This document shows, piece by piece, positions 17,697-26,677 of a DNA stretch of 64,000 nt. The position numbers were made by a program, and so were the translations under genes. How positions within the stretch are numbered: position 1 is the stretch's first letter; each line of letters begins with the position of its first letter. A model generated the notes under the pieces. The model was not told the DNA's origin. It saw only the letters and a program-made list of their open reading frames with translations, and did not search any database. This stretch comes from Saccharothrix deserti (GTDB lineage: Bacteria; Actinomycetota; Actinomycetes; Mycobacteriales; Pseudonocardiaceae): assembly GCF_009769385.1 (NCBI RefSeq), contig NZ_ML775961.1:287109-351108 (forward strand), read 5' to 3'.

Positions 17697-18764
17697 ATGA
17701 CGGTCGAGGAGCTGCGGAATCGGCACGTGGAACTGCTGCGGGACCGGCGGGTGGTCGACCGCCTCGACCCCCGGGCCCATCCCGCCGACACCGCCGCGCG
17801 CTACCACACCTGGACCCAGGTGGCCGCCGAACCGGTGCCCGGCAGGCTCGCGCGCCTGGTCGACGTGCGCGTGCGGCCCGCCGCCTACCGGCCCGGACAC
17901 CTGCACGACCAGCAACGCACCCTCGACGCCCTCCAACCCGAGGTGCTGCACCTGGCGCGCGCCGCGGGCCGGCCCGTCGACACACCGGTCTTCGCGGGCG
18001 TGTTCCCCACCGGAACCCTCGACGCGCTCAGCGTCCCCGTGCCCGGCCGCGGCATCCTCGTCCTGGTCAACACCTCGCTGCTCGACCTGCTCGGTGCTGT
18101 GTTGAAGATCATGACGGTGGCGTTGCCGAACTACGGCACACCACCCCTGCTGACCTCCGAACAGGCGTCCTACGCGCTCGCCGAGGCCGTCAACGCCCAC
18201 CTCTACGGCAACGGCGCGGTCGAGGCGCGGCGACTGCCCGAGCTGTCCGGGCAACGCCTCGCGCTGGTCGCGCTCATGGCACGCCGCGCCACCCAGTTCG
18301 TGCTGGCCCACGAGGTCGGGCACGTGCTGGCCGGACACCTCGTCCACGCCCGCCGCATCACCGACCCCGACACACCCGTCGGCGCGCTCGACGCCCAGTC
18401 CGTCGGCTGGCCCCGCGAACACGACGCCGACCGCCTCGCCGCCACGATCATGCTGCACACCCTCGACGACCTCGGTCCCCGCGAACTCGACGCGCACGAA
18501 CCGTGCCTGGTCGGGGCGCTGCTGCTGGTGCTGTTCCTGCACGAGGTCACCGACCGGCTCACCGACGAACTCGGCCTCACCGTGCCGTTCGCGGGCAACC
18601 ACCCGCCGCCCGTGCGGCGCATCCAGACCCTCGTCGAACACCTCACCGAGCGCGTCCGCACACCCCGCGCGCTCGACCTCGCCGCCGACGTCGCCAGCTG
18701 GCTGGAGGACCAGCTCACCGGCGTGCGGGAATGGTTCCGGCGCGTCGACGAAGTCCTCATCTGA
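17697..18764 (+). CDS. HExxH zinc metallopeptidase-like protein
   Basis: 355-aa cytosolic protein with a gluzincin-type zinc site: H205-E-V-G-H209 in QFVLAHEVGHVLAGH, and a downstream EHDADRLAATIM that supplies the third ligand region. No signal peptide is seen. The ATG at 17697 is preceded by GGGGAAGG. The substrate is unknown. A terminator hairpin separates it from the convergent carbonic anhydrase gene. Confidence 0.75.
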   Translation: MTVEELRNRHVELLRDRRVVDRLDPRAHPADTAARYHTWTQVAAEPVPGRLARLVDVRVRPAAYRPGHLHDQQRTLDALQPEVLHLARAAGRPVDTPVFAGVFPTGTLDALSVPVPGRGILVLVNTSLLDLLGAVLKIMTVALPNYGTPPLLTSEQASYALAEAVNAHLYGNGAVEARRLPELSGQRLALVALMARRATQFVLAHEVGHVLAGHLVHARRITDPDTPVGALDAQSVGWPREHDADRLAATIMLHTLDDLGPRELDAHEPCLVGALLLVLFLHEVTDRLTDELGLTVPFAGNHPPPVRRIQTLVEHLTERVRTPRALDLAADVASWLEDQLTGVREWFRRVDEVLI

Positions 18765-18778
18765 CGACGTGCCGATCC

Positions 18779-18811
18779 GGCGTCGGGCGCACCACCGGCA
18801 CGCCCGACGCC
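18779..18811. terminator. Bidirectional hairpin terminator
   Basis: A perfect 11-bp stem, GGCGTCGGGCG with CGCCCGACGCC, encloses an 11-base loop. It lies between the stops of the convergent metallopeptidase and carbonic anhydrase genes. Confidence 0.7.
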
Positions 18812-18816
18812 GCGCC

Positions 18817-19551
18817 TCACGTCAGGCGGGTGACCTTGCCGGTGTCGAGCTGGTAGCTGGCCGCCACGACCTTCACCCCGTGCTCGGCCACCGCCGTGCG
18901 GATCGTCACCGACCGCTCCAGCATCAGCGACGCCACCCGCTTGGCCTGGTTGTCCACCGCCGTCGCCAGGAACCGCGCCTCGTCGGTGTCCGGCGGCGTG
19001 GACAGCACGGCCGGCTCGATCGACCGGACCAGCGTGCTCACGTCACCCGACACCTCCGCCCGGCCCCGCACCACGTCGACCGTCGCCGACACCGCGCCGC
19101 ACTTCGCGTGGCCCAGCACGACCACCAGCGGCACGCCCAGGTGCTCCAGCGCGTACTCGACGCTGCCCAGCACGCTGTTGTCCAGCACCTCGCCCGCCAC
19201 GCGGATGGTGAACAGGTCGCCCAGACCCTCGTCGAACACCAACTCCGGCGGCACCCGCGAATCCGCGCACCCGAGGATCACCGCGAACGGGTGCTGGCCC
19301 TCGACCAGCGACTCCCGCCAGTTCAGCGATTCGTGGGGATGGGTCTGGTGACCCGAGACGAACCGCTGGTTGCCCTCCGCGAGCATGCGCCAGGCGCCTT
19401 CCGCGTCGAGGGAGGTGGCCCCCGGGATCGAGGATCCCGTCCGGGCCGATGCGGGCGCCCCGGCGGCCATCAAGGTCGCCGCGGTCCCAGCCGTGATGCC
19501 GAACAACCGACGCCGCGTCACCGCGGTCGGCTCACCACTCGATTCACGCAC
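18817..19551 (-). CDS. Beta-class carbonic anhydrase, Tat-exported
   Basis: 244-aa beta-carbonic anhydrase interconverting CO2 and bicarbonate. Zinc ligands are C95, H148 and C151 (CADSRV and GHAKCG) with the Asp97-Arg99 dyad. An N-terminal twin-arginine signal (TRRRLFG, residues 12-18, then an Ala/Gly-rich hydrophobic stretch) predicts folded export through Tat; beta enzymes are more often cytosolic. It is a single gene. Upstream lie GTGAC/GTCAC inverted repeats that may be an operator. Confidence 0.88.
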   Translation of the reverse strand: MRESSGEPTAVTRRRLFGITAGTAATLMAAGAPASARTGSSIPGATSLDAEGAWRMLAEGNQRFVSGHQTHPHESLNWRESLVEGQHPFAVILGCADSRVPPELVFDEGLGDLFTIRVAGEVLDNSVLGSVEYALEHLGVPLVVVLGHAKCGAVSATVDVVRGRAEVSGDVSTLVRSIEPAVLSTPPDTDEARFLATAVDNQAKRVASLMLERSVTIRTAVAEHGVKVVAASYQLDTGKVTRLT

Positions 19552-19583
19552 GGGGCGAAAGTAGCCCCCGTTCGACCCAATCG

Positions 19584-19598
19584 GTGACTTGGGGTCAC
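19584..19598. promoter_or_regulatory. Inverted repeat upstream of the carbonic anhydrase gene
   Basis: GTGAC and GTCAC are separated by TTGGG, 33-47 bases upstream of the start. A second GTCAC and a further GTGAC follow within 45 bases. The spacing fits a regulator site over the promoter; no regulator is identified. Confidence 0.4.
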
Positions 19599-19688
19599 AA
19601 AAGTCACAGATTCAATCACCGAAAGTGACAATCAGCCCAACTGAGGCTTTCGCGCCCAAACCCGACCGTTTCGGACACGACGCCCGAA

Positions 19689-20654
19689 TCAGACCAGCGG
19701 CCGTTCCGGGTAGCCGAACTCGACCGCGCTCACGTCGTCCAACGCCGCCCGGATCGCCGGCGGCAACGTCAACTCCTCCGCCGCCAACGACCCCAGCAGC
19801 TGCCCGGTGTCCCGCGCGCCCACCACCGGCGCCACCACACCCGGCCGGTCCCGCACCCACGCCAGCGCCACGCACAGCGCGTTCGTGCCCAGCCCGTCCG
19901 CCGCCGTCGCCACCGCCTGCACGATCCGCGCCGCCCGCTCCGTGCGGTGCTGCTCCACGTACCCGGCGAAGTGCGCCGACGCGCCCCGCGAATCCGACGG
20001 CGTGCCGTTACGGTACTTGCCCGTCAGCACACCCCGGCCCAGCGGCGCCCACGGCAGCAGCCCGATCCCGTGGTGGTCCGCCGCCGGCACCACCTCGCGC
20101 TCCACGCCCCGCTCCAGCAGCGAGTACTCCACCTGCGTCGACACCAGCGGTGTGTGCCCAGGCAGCGCCGCCGCCGTGCCCAACTGCCAGCCCGAGTAGT
20201 TCGACACCCCCGCGTACCGGACCCGGCCCGACGCCACCGCCGTGTCCAACGCCGACAGCGTCTCCTCCAACGGCACGCTCGCGTCCCACGCGTGCAGCTG
20301 CCACAGGTCGATGTGCTCCACGCCCAACCGGCGCAGCGACCCGTCCAGCGCGTGCAGCAGCGCGCCCCGTGACGCACCGCCGCCGAACGGGCCGTCGTTG
20401 CGCCGCGCCACCGCCTTCGTCGCGATCACGAGCTCCTCGCGCGGCACCACCTCGCCCAGCAGGCCGCCCAGGATCCGCTCGCTCTCGCCCTCCACGTACA
20501 CGTCGGCGGTGTCCACCAGCGTGCCGCCCGCCTCGGTGAACGCCAGCAGCTGGGTGGCCGCCTCGTCCGCGTCGGTGTCCCTGCCCCAGGTCATCGTGCC
20601 CAGGGCCATCCGGGAGACCCGCAGTCCGCTGCGCCCGAGGTATCGCTGTTCCAC
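19689..20654 (-). CDS. Aldo/keto reductase
   Basis: 321-aa NADPH-dependent (beta/alpha)8 reductase. The catalytic tetrad is visible: Asp and Tyr in VDTADVY, Lys in IATKA and His in WQLHAWD. The cofactor region PVVGARDTGQL lies near the C-terminus. The N-terminus EQRYLGRSGLRVSRMALGTM is typical when translation starts at GTG 20654; the frame is open further upstream but without homology. The physiological carbonyl substrate is unknown. Confidence 0.85.
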   Translation of the reverse strand: MEQRYLGRSGLRVSRMALGTMTWGRDTDADEAATQLLAFTEAGGTLVDTADVYVEGESERILGGLLGEVVPREELVIATKAVARRNDGPFGGGASRGALLHALDGSLRRLGVEHIDLWQLHAWDASVPLEETLSALDTAVASGRVRYAGVSNYSGWQLGTAAALPGHTPLVSTQVEYSLLERGVEREVVPAADHHGIGLLPWAPLGRGVLTGKYRNGTPSDSRGASAHFAGYVEQHRTERAARIVQAVATAADGLGTNALCVALAWVRDRPGVVAPVVGARDTGQLLGSLAAEELTLPPAIRAALDDVSAVEFGYPERPLV

Positions 20655-20793
20655 GCCGGGGAGCCTAAAGGCTGATCGACTTCCAGGTGGGCCGTGGCAC
20701 GCACCTGTCAAGGGCGAATCTCACCCCGATCGGGGACCGCACGCCCAGGACGCCTTGGCGGACCCCGCCCTGGCGGACCAGGTTACCGACGGG

Positions 20794-20799
20794 TAGGGT
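20794..20799 (+). promoter_or_regulatory. -10 box for leaderless transcription
   Basis: TAGGGT lies 8 bases before the GTG start of the LLM oxidoreductase gene, and no Shine-Dalgarno sequence is present. This fits the actinobacterial pattern in which the transcript begins at the start codon. Confidence 0.45.
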
Positions 20800-20807
20800 C
20801 CCGGTCC

Positions 20808-21857
20808 GTGCGACTGGGACTGAACCTCGGGTACTGGGGCGCGGGCAACGACGCCGCGAACCTCGAACTGGCCAGGGAAGCCGACCGACTGGGCTACTCG
20901 GTGGTGTGGGCCGCCGAGGCCTACGGCTCCGACGCCCCCACGGTCCTGGCGTGGGTGGCCGCGCAGACCGAACGCGTCGACGTCGGCAGCGCGATCCTGC
21001 AGATCCCCGCGCGGACACCGGCGATGACCGCGATGACCGCCGCCACCCTCGACTCCCTGTCCGGCGGCCGGTTCCGCCTCGGCCTCGGCGTGTCCGGACC
21101 CCAGGTGTCCGAGGGCTGGCACGGCGTGCGGTTCGACAAGCCCCTGGGCCGCACCCGCGAGTACGTCGACATCGTGCGCACCGCCCTGCGCCGCGACCGC
21201 CTGCGCTACGAGGGCGAGCACTACACGCTGCCCCTGCCCGACGGCCCCGGCAAGGCCCTCACCCTCACCGTGCACCCGGTGCGCGAGCACGTCCCCGTCT
21301 ACCTCGCCGCCGTCGGCCCCAAGAACGTCGAACTGGCGGGCGAGATCGCCGACGGCTGGCTCGCGGTCTTCTTCTCGCCCGAGCACTCCGCCGAATCCCT
21401 CGCCTCGATCAGGACGGGCCGCGAGAAGGCGGGCAAGACCCTCGACGGGTTCGACGTCGTGCCCACCGTGCCGATGGTCGTCGGCGACGACTGGCGCGCC
21501 TGCGCCGACCTCGTCCGCCCCTACGCCGCGCTCTACGTCGGCGGCATGGGCAGCAGGCAGAAGAACTTCTACAACAACCTCGCCGTGCGCATGGGCTTCC
21601 CGGCCGAGGCCGCCGAAGTGCAGGAGAAGTACCTCGCCCGCGACTACGACGGCGCGATGGCCGCGCTGCCGGTGGACTTCCTCGACGCCACCTCGCTGCT
21701 CGGCCCCAAGGAACGCATCGCCGAACGGATGCGCGCCTACGCCGAAGCGGGGGTCACCACTCTCACGCTTTCACCCATGCTGCAAGATCTCGATCAGGGG
21801 ATCGCCGCGCTCCGCACGGCGACCGAAGCTCTGGATCTGGCAGGAGTGGGTAGTTGA
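20808..21857 (+). CDS. LLM-class F420-dependent oxidoreductase
   Basis: 349-aa luciferase-like monooxygenase-fold protein of the F420-dependent type. Markers are [12 protein letters not shown] at the N-terminus, [42 protein letters not shown] and [21 protein letters not shown]. Such enzymes move hydride to or from coenzyme F420; the substrate is not predictable. The GTG start at 20808 is supported by a leaderless promoter. The stop overlaps the uppP start (TTGA). Confidence 0.85.
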   Translation: MRLGLNLGYWGAGNDAANLELAREADRLGYSVVWAAEAYGSDAPTVLAWVAAQTERVDVGSAILQIPARTPAMTAMTAATLDSLSGGRFRLGLGVSGPQVSEGWHGVRFDKPLGRTREYVDIVRTALRRDRLRYEGEHYTLPLPDGPGKALTLTVHPVREHVPVYLAAVGPKNVELAGEIADGWLAVFFSPEHSAESLASIRTGREKAGKTLDGFDVVPTVPMVVGDDWRACADLVRPYAALYVGGMGSRQKNFYNNLAVRMGFPAEAAEVQEKYLARDYDGAMAALPVDFLDATSLLGPKERIAERMRAYAEAGVTTLTLSPMLQDLDQGIAALRTATEALDLAGVGS

Positions 21858-22681
21858 GCTGGTTGCAGGCCCTTGTCCTCGGACTGGTCCAAGGACTGAC
21901 GGAATTCCTGCCCATTTCCTCGTCGGCGCACGTCAGGATCGTCTCCACGCTGTTCTTCGGCAACGACGCGGGCGCGTCGTTCACCGCGGTCATCCAGCTG
22001 GGCACCGAGGTCGCGGTGCTGATCTACTTCGCCAAGGACATCGGCAACTTCATCGCGGCCTGGTTCCGCGGACTGTTCAGCAAGGCCGCGCGGAAGACCG
22101 AGGACTACCGGATGGCCTGGTACGTCATCATCGGGTCCATCCCGATCAGCGTGCTCGGCTACCTGTTCAAGGACGAGATCCGGTCCTCGTTCCGCAACCT
22201 GTGGATCACCGCCACCGTGCTCGTGGTGTTCGGCCTGCTGCTCGGCCTGGCCGACCACTTCGCCCAGCACCTGCGCTCCAGGCTCAAGCTCACCGACGCC
22301 ATCGGCATGGGCCTGGCCCAGGCCCTCGCGCTGATCCCCGGCGTGTCCCGCTCCGGCGGCACCCTCACCGCGGGCCTGTTCCTCGGCCTGGACCGCGCCG
22401 CCGCCGCCCGCTACTCGTTCCTGCTCGCCCTGCCCGCCGTGTTCGGCGCCGGTATCTTCAGCATCCCCGACGTGCTGGACCGGGGCGCGGAGCCCAACGC
22501 CGCGTCCGTGCCGCAGATGATCGTCGCCACGGTCATCGCGTTCGCCGTCGGCTACGCCACCATCGCCTGGCTGCTGCGCTACGTCTCCAAGCACAGCTAC
22601 TCCGCGTTCGTCTGGTACCGGCTGATGCTGGGCATCGTCCTGATGGGGCTGCTGTCGATGGGACTGCTCAGCCCGACATAG
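21854..22681 (+). CDS. uppP: Undecaprenyl-diphosphate phosphatase
   Basis: 275-aa polytopic membrane enzyme (BacA family) that recycles the C55 lipid carrier of peptidoglycan and wall glycans and confers bacitracin tolerance. The two active-site motifs are present: [17 protein letters not shown] near the N-terminus and GVSRSGGTL in the middle. Length is normal. It starts at TTG 21854, overlapping the stop of the LLM gene, and is followed 10 bases later by a phosphatase gene. Confidence 0.95.
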   Translation: MSWLQALVLGLVQGLTEFLPISSSAHVRIVSTLFFGNDAGASFTAVIQLGTEVAVLIYFAKDIGNFIAAWFRGLFSKAARKTEDYRMAWYVIIGSIPISVLGYLFKDEIRSSFRNLWITATVLVVFGLLLGLADHFAQHLRSRLKLTDAIGMGLAQALALIPGVSRSGGTLTAGLFLGLDRAAAARYSFLLALPAVFGAGIFSIPDVLDRGAEPNAASVPQMIVATVIAFAVGYATIAWLLRYVSKHSYSAFVWYRLMLGIVLMGLLSMGLLSPT

Positions 22682-22691
22682 GGTTGGCCCC

Positions 22692-23402
22692 GTGGCTACC
22701 GTGATCTTGCTGCGACACGCCCGGTCCACCGCCAACGGATCGGGCGTCCTCGCGGGCCGCCAGACCGGCGTGCGGCTGTCGGACCGGGGCGAGGACCAGG
22801 CCAAGGCCCTGGTCGACCGGCTCGCCGGCGTCCCCCTGCGGGACGTGGTGACCTCACCCCTGGAACGCTGCCGGCAGACCCTCGCGCCCCTGCTCGCCGA
22901 ACGCGGCATCGACCCGGTCGTCGAACCCGACCTCGTCGAGGTCGACTACGGCCAGTGGACCGGGCGCGAGATCAAGGACCTCCTCAAGGAACCCCTGTGG
23001 ACGGTCGTGCAGCAGCACCCGTCCGCGGCCGTGTTCCCCGAAGGGGAAGGCCTCGCCACCGTGCAGGCCCGCGCCGTGGCCGCCATCAGGGCCCACGACG
23101 CCCGCATCACCGCCGAACACGGCCCCCGCGCCGTGTGGCTGGCGTGCAGCCACGGGGACGTCATCAAGGCGGTGCTCGCCGACGCCCTCGGCGTGCACCT
23201 CGACGGGTTCCAGCGCATCGTGGTCGACCCCGCGTCGGTGTCGGTCGTCCAGTACACCGAGACCCGGCCGTTCGTGCTGCGCGTCAACGACAACGGCGGC
23301 GACCTGTCCGGTGTCGTGCCCGCCCCGGAAAAGGGCGCACCGGAGAAGACCGACGAGCCGCCGTCCTCCGACGCCGTCGTGGGCGGCACCACCGGCGCCT
23401 GA
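22692..23402 (+). CDS. Histidine phosphatase family protein (MSMEG_4193-like)
   Basis: 236-aa branch-1 histidine phosphatase. The RHG motif is LLRHARSTANG, with the second His in ACSHGDVIKAVLAD. It resembles the mycobacterial MSMEG_4193-type phosphomutase-like proteins linked to uppP in actinobacteria. The last 35 or so residues are Pro/Glu/Ser rich and probably flexible. Start is GTG 22692. A terminator follows directly. Confidence 0.85.
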   Translation: MATVILLRHARSTANGSGVLAGRQTGVRLSDRGEDQAKALVDRLAGVPLRDVVTSPLERCRQTLAPLLAERGIDPVVEPDLVEVDYGQWTGREIKDLLKEPLWTVVQQHPSAAVFPEGEGLATVQARAVAAIRAHDARITAEHGPRAVWLACSHGDVIKAVLADALGVHLDGFQRIVVDPASVSVVQYTETRPFVLRVNDNGGDLSGVVPAPEKGAPEKTDEPPSSDAVVGGTTGA

Positions 23403-23421
23403 CACACCGCTGAACGCAGCG

Positions 23422-23460
23422 CGTGGCCCCCGGACAGTGCAGGGTAGTCCGGGGGCCACG
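23422..23460 (+). terminator. Strong hairpin terminator
   Basis: A perfect 14-bp stem, CGTGGCCCCCGGAC with GTCCGGGGGCCACG, closes an 11-base loop 20 bases after the histidine phosphatase stop. It ends the LLM-uppP-phosphatase operon. Confidence 0.85.
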
Positions 23461-23886
23461 GTGTGTCCGGCCGGGGCGGGCGGCCATCTGAAGAGATCGT
23501 ATTGGCGTCAAAGCGCAGGTAAATGCCCTTCTCAGGGGTGGGCGTCCGGCGGTATCGCGCCGCCCCGCGCAGGTCAACTCGCCGCTCCGGCCCCGAAAAG
23601 TGGTTAAAACCGCAGCTCAAACTATGTGGAAACACGGCGGAAACAAACGGTGCAAGCCGTCGTGTGCCCTAATGGGCTCGACCGTTCGGTCCAGCCCGGA
23701 AGTACCGGCCGTGTTAGAAGTTAACGACGTAACGTGCGCCCTTGCTCACGGTGCGGCGGGACAAACGGCGTTGTCCTCCAACGGTTCCACGCCCCGGACA
23801 CCACCGCGCACTTTCCACCCTGACCTCTTTAACTCTTCAGTGTGGATTAAATAGAGCCTTGACGGTGACCGCTACTATGCGAAACC
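23461..23886. other. Gene-free AT-richer region
   Basis: About 425 bases with runs such as GTTAAAAC and GAAACAAACGG, clearly less GC-rich than the coding DNA around them. No gene is supported. The right end carries the TACTAT box of the ArsR-like gene. No other structure was recognised. Confidence 0.5.
23873..23878 (+). promoter_or_regulatory. -10 box of ArsR-like gene (leaderless)
   Basis: TACTAT lies 8 bases before the GTG start at 23887. There is no ribosome-binding site, so a leaderless transcript is likely. Confidence 0.5.
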
Positions 23887-24195
23887 GTGCGCGCCCTACA
23901 ACACCCGGATGTGGGAGACCTGCAACTGGCCACCGTGCTCAGTGCCCTCGCAGATCCCGTTCGACTGCGGATCGTGGCCGAGCTCGCACGATCGGGTGGG
24001 ATCGTCTGCGGCCAGTTCGACGTACCGGTCAGCATGTCGACGCTCTCGCACCACCTCAAGGTCCTCCGCGAGGCCGGCGTGCTGCGCGTGACACCCCAGG
24101 GCAGCTACCGCACCCACGAACTGCGGCGCGAGGAGATGGAACACCGGTTCCCCGGCGTGCTGGACTCCATCACGCGGGCGATCGGAACGCTCTGA
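23887..24195 (+). CDS. ArsR-family winged-helix regulator
   Basis: 102-aa ArsR/SmtB-type regulator. The DNA-binding core is LADPVRLRIVAELARSGG followed by MSTLSHHLKVLREAGVLRV. It has no clear metal-binding Cys cluster (one Cys only, in VCGQF), so the signal is unknown. The gene converges on the AftA-like gene. Start GTG 23887 is supported by the adjacent -10 box. Confidence 0.85.
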   Translation: MRALQHPDVGDLQLATVLSALADPVRLRIVAELARSGGIVCGQFDVPVSMSTLSHHLKVLREAGVLRVTPQGSYRTHELRREEMEHRFPGVLDSITRAIGTL

Positions 24196-24216
24196 CCGCC
24201 CGCGCGGGACCACACG

Positions 24217-25887
24217 TCACCCCGGGTGCAGCTCACCGACCTTCGGCGCGTTCTCCCGGAGTTCGCGCAACAGCTCGAAGTAGGCCTTGTCGCCCTCGAC
24301 GAAGCAGCCCCGGCCCAACGCCTGCGCGTACCGGGAGCACGTGCCGTCGAGCTGCATCGTCATCTGCGAGTTCATCGCCAGGTGACCCGGCGAGTTGTCC
24401 GACCGCGGCATGTACCGGTCGCCGATGGACGACCCCGCCGACGCCAGCAGCAGGAACAGCGCCGTGAACGCGCCGATCGCCACCGACCGCGGCCCGGCCA
24501 GCGAGCGCAACGGGTTGTCCAGGGCGATCCGGCGGATGCCGAAGTAGATCGCGAACCCGGTGAGCAGCAGCAGGCAGTACAACAACTCCGCGGTGCTGCG
24601 CGGGTACAGCTGCACGGCCTGCTCGGCGTACATCTTGGAACCGAAGTGGAACCGAAGGACCCACGCGCCGGCGAAAACCGACGCCAGCATGATCACCGCG
24701 GTGCGCTGCCGGGCCACCGCGATCGCCAGGCCCAGCCCCACGACGGCGAGCAGGGTGAACAGCCCGACGCCGCCCAGTTCGCCCGGAGGCGGCCACGGGC
24801 CGGGGCTCATGCTCTGCAGGTCGCCGCGCCACATCGCGATGTAGGTGGGCTCGGTCCAGGTGTCCCAGTAGAAGTACGTGTCCTTGATCGACCCGGACGC
24901 CAGCAGGATGCCGTAGAGGTGCCGCGCGGTGACGACCACGAACACGGCGCTGGTCACGGCGACGAGCAGCAGGCCCTTGCGCCAGCCGGTGCGCCACGGG
25001 AACAGCACCAGGGCGGCGACCGCGAAACCGGGCGCGGACCAGACGAACCAGCCGGAGTACACGACGAACACCACGCCGAGGGCAGCGCCGAACGCGAGGC
25101 CGGACAGCAGCACCTGGCGGGTGGTGGCCGTGGAGATGCCGCGCAGTCGCTTCAGCAGGAGCAGCAGCACCGGGATCAGCACGACCAGCATCAGGTTCGT
25201 GTAGGGCTTGTACGGGTCGATCAGCGGCAGCGCGGGCACGACACCCAGGCCCAGCGCCCACAGCGGTGACAGCAGGCGTCGCCAGGTGAGGTAGGCGAGG
25301 GGGCCGAACAGGGCGGTGATGGCGACCTGGAGGGTCTTGATCGCGTACTCGGGCGGTGCGCCGGTGATGCCGGAGTACCAGTAGAGGGCGTAGGGGAAGC
25401 CGGGCGGGTAGTTGGCTTCCATCGTGCCGTGCTGCTCGATGTACTTGGCGATGGCGACGAGCGCGCCGGAGTCGCCGTAGGTGGCGTGCAGGCCGTAGTG
25501 GGTGCCGGCGAGGGCGACCACGACGGCGCCCGCGATGAGGCCGCTGAACATGCCGGCGGCGGTGGCGGCGGCCAGGCGTTCCACGACGGGGGCGTGGGCG
25601 CGCCAGCGGACGCGGGCGGTGACGATCACGACGGCCATCACGATCACCGCGATGACCGCGAAGCGGTACTGGAGCGCGGCGAGGCCGCTGATCTGGCCGA
25701 TCCGGTCGAGCGGGTCGACCTCGACACCACCGGCGAGCAGCACCATGAGGGTGGCGGCGCCGAGGGAGGCGACGATCTCGGAGGCGACGAGCAGTGCGCG
25801 GCGTCGGGGGCTGCGGCGCACCGGCTCCAGGTGCGGGACGGTGCGCTGGTCCGCGAGGGTGTGCTGGTCGGTGGGTGTCAGCAGCAT
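24217..25887 (-). CDS. AftA-like arabinofuranosyltransferase (paralogue 1)
   Basis: 556-aa polytopic membrane glycosyltransferase, GT-C type, resembling galactan 5-O-arabinofuranosyltransferase AftA, which primes arabinan on galactan using decaprenyl-phosphoryl arabinose. Features are an acidic loop YGDSGAL after the first helices, NYPPGFPYALYW, IDPYKPYTNLML, YFYWDTWTEPTYIAMW, PWPPPGELGGVGLF and a soluble C-terminal segment with two Cys after GDRYMPRSDNSPGHLAMN. The start ATG 25887 follows GGCGGAG. The protein is closely similar along its full length to the product of 26678-28348, a tandem paralogue. Shorter than mycobacterial AftA, so the exact acceptor may differ. Confidence 0.75.
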   Translation of the reverse strand: MLLTPTDQHTLADQRTVPHLEPVRRSPRRRALLVASEIVASLGAATLMVLLAGGVEVDPLDRIGQISGLAALQYRFAVIAVIVMAVVIVTARVRWRAHAPVVERLAAATAAGMFSGLIAGAVVVALAGTHYGLHATYGDSGALVAIAKYIEQHGTMEANYPPGFPYALYWYSGITGAPPEYAIKTLQVAITALFGPLAYLTWRRLLSPLWALGLGVVPALPLIDPYKPYTNLMLVVLIPVLLLLLKRLRGISTATTRQVLLSGLAFGAALGVVFVVYSGWFVWSAPGFAVAALVLFPWRTGWRKGLLLVAVTSAVFVVVTARHLYGILLASGSIKDTYFYWDTWTEPTYIAMWRGDLQSMSPGPWPPPGELGGVGLFTLLAVVGLGLAIAVARQRTAVIMLASVFAGAWVLRFHFGSKMYAEQAVQLYPRSTAELLYCLLLLTGFAIYFGIRRIALDNPLRSLAGPRSVAIGAFTALFLLLASAGSSIGDRYMPRSDNSPGHLAMNSQMTMQLDGTCSRYAQALGRGCFVEGDKAYFELLRELRENAPKVGELHPG

Positions 25888-26211
25888 GGTGACCACTCCG
25901 CCGGGGCGTTCACCGGTCTGCCCGGTCGCGCGCTGTCGTGGTGGTCCGTTTCGTTTTCAGTGCACACTGCGTCGACACACCTTCCCCCTGAATTGGACAC
26001 CTGACCCCTGGTCGCCACCGGTCGCGATGCGAGGACTGCGCTGGGGTGGCGGCGCTGAAGCCTAGCGGGACGCGGCGTGGTGATCGGTGCGGGTCTGGTT
26101 GCGGCGCTTGGTGAACCTGCACGGGTCCGTGTTAGTCGAGGGGCGCCCGGCCCGCATCGCGGTGGTATCGATGGTGTGACGCGGGTGTGCCGGTCGTGTT
26201 GCTGGGTGGGT
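25888..26211. other. Intergenic region upstream of AftA-like paralogue 1
   Basis: About 320 bases between the AftA-like start and the VOC stop. It should contain the promoter of the first paralogue. Neither a gene nor a clear terminator for the VOC gene was recognised. Confidence 0.4.
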
Positions 26212-26574
26212 CTAAGGGTTGATGAACAGGCAGAAGGGGTGGCCGGCGGGGTCGAGGTAGACGCGGACGTCGTCCTGGGGTTGGAAGTCCGCGAGGGTGG
26301 CTCCCGTGGCGACGGCGTGCGCGCCGGCGGTCTCGAGGTCGTCGACCTCGATGTCCAGGTGGGCCATCATCTGCTGGTCGCCGTCGGCGGTGGGCCAGGT
26401 GGGGCGGCGGTAGCGGGATTCGGTCTGGAAGGACAGTCCGGCGCCGCCGCCGGGTGGGCGGACGGTGGCCCAGCCGGGTGTGTCGTCGCCGAGGGGCCAG
26501 CCGAGCAGGTCGCGGTAGAAGCGGGCGAGGGCTTGCGCGTCGGGCGCGTCGAGGACGGTCGCGATCAGCTTCAT
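26212..26574 (-). CDS. VOC-family (glyoxalase-like) protein
   Basis: 120-aa vicinal-oxygen-chelate fold protein with the paired beta-alpha-beta units: FYRDLLGWPLGDDTPGWATVRPP, then MMAHLDIEVDDLE and VYLDPAGHPFCLF. Such proteins act as lyases, dioxygenases or resistance binders; the role here is unknown. Start is ATG 26574; GTG 26592 is an alternative. It is separated from the AftA-like gene by a terminator and looks unrelated to the glycan genes around it. Confidence 0.8.
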   Translation of the reverse strand: MKLIATVLDAPDAQALARFYRDLLGWPLGDDTPGWATVRPPGGGAGLSFQTESRYRRPTWPTADGDQQMMAHLDIEVDDLETAGAHAVATGATLADFQPQDDVRVYLDPAGHPFCLFINP

Positions 26575-26620
26575 CACGTCGTCGATTTTCACTCGGTGGT
26601 GTGGACTTCGCATTCGCGCG

Positions 26621-26660
26621 CAAAGGGGTGCGGTCGAGTCGGTTCGACCGCACCCCTTTG
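26621..26660 (-). terminator. Strong hairpin terminator of the glycan operon
   Basis: A perfect 17-bp stem (CAAAGGGGTGCGGTCGA with its complement) around a GTCGGT loop lies 18 bases after the stop of AftA-like paralogue 2 on the minus strand. It should isolate the GT2-AftA operon from the VOC gene. Confidence 0.85.
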
Positions 26661-26677
26661 TCCGGGGTCCGGGGTCG

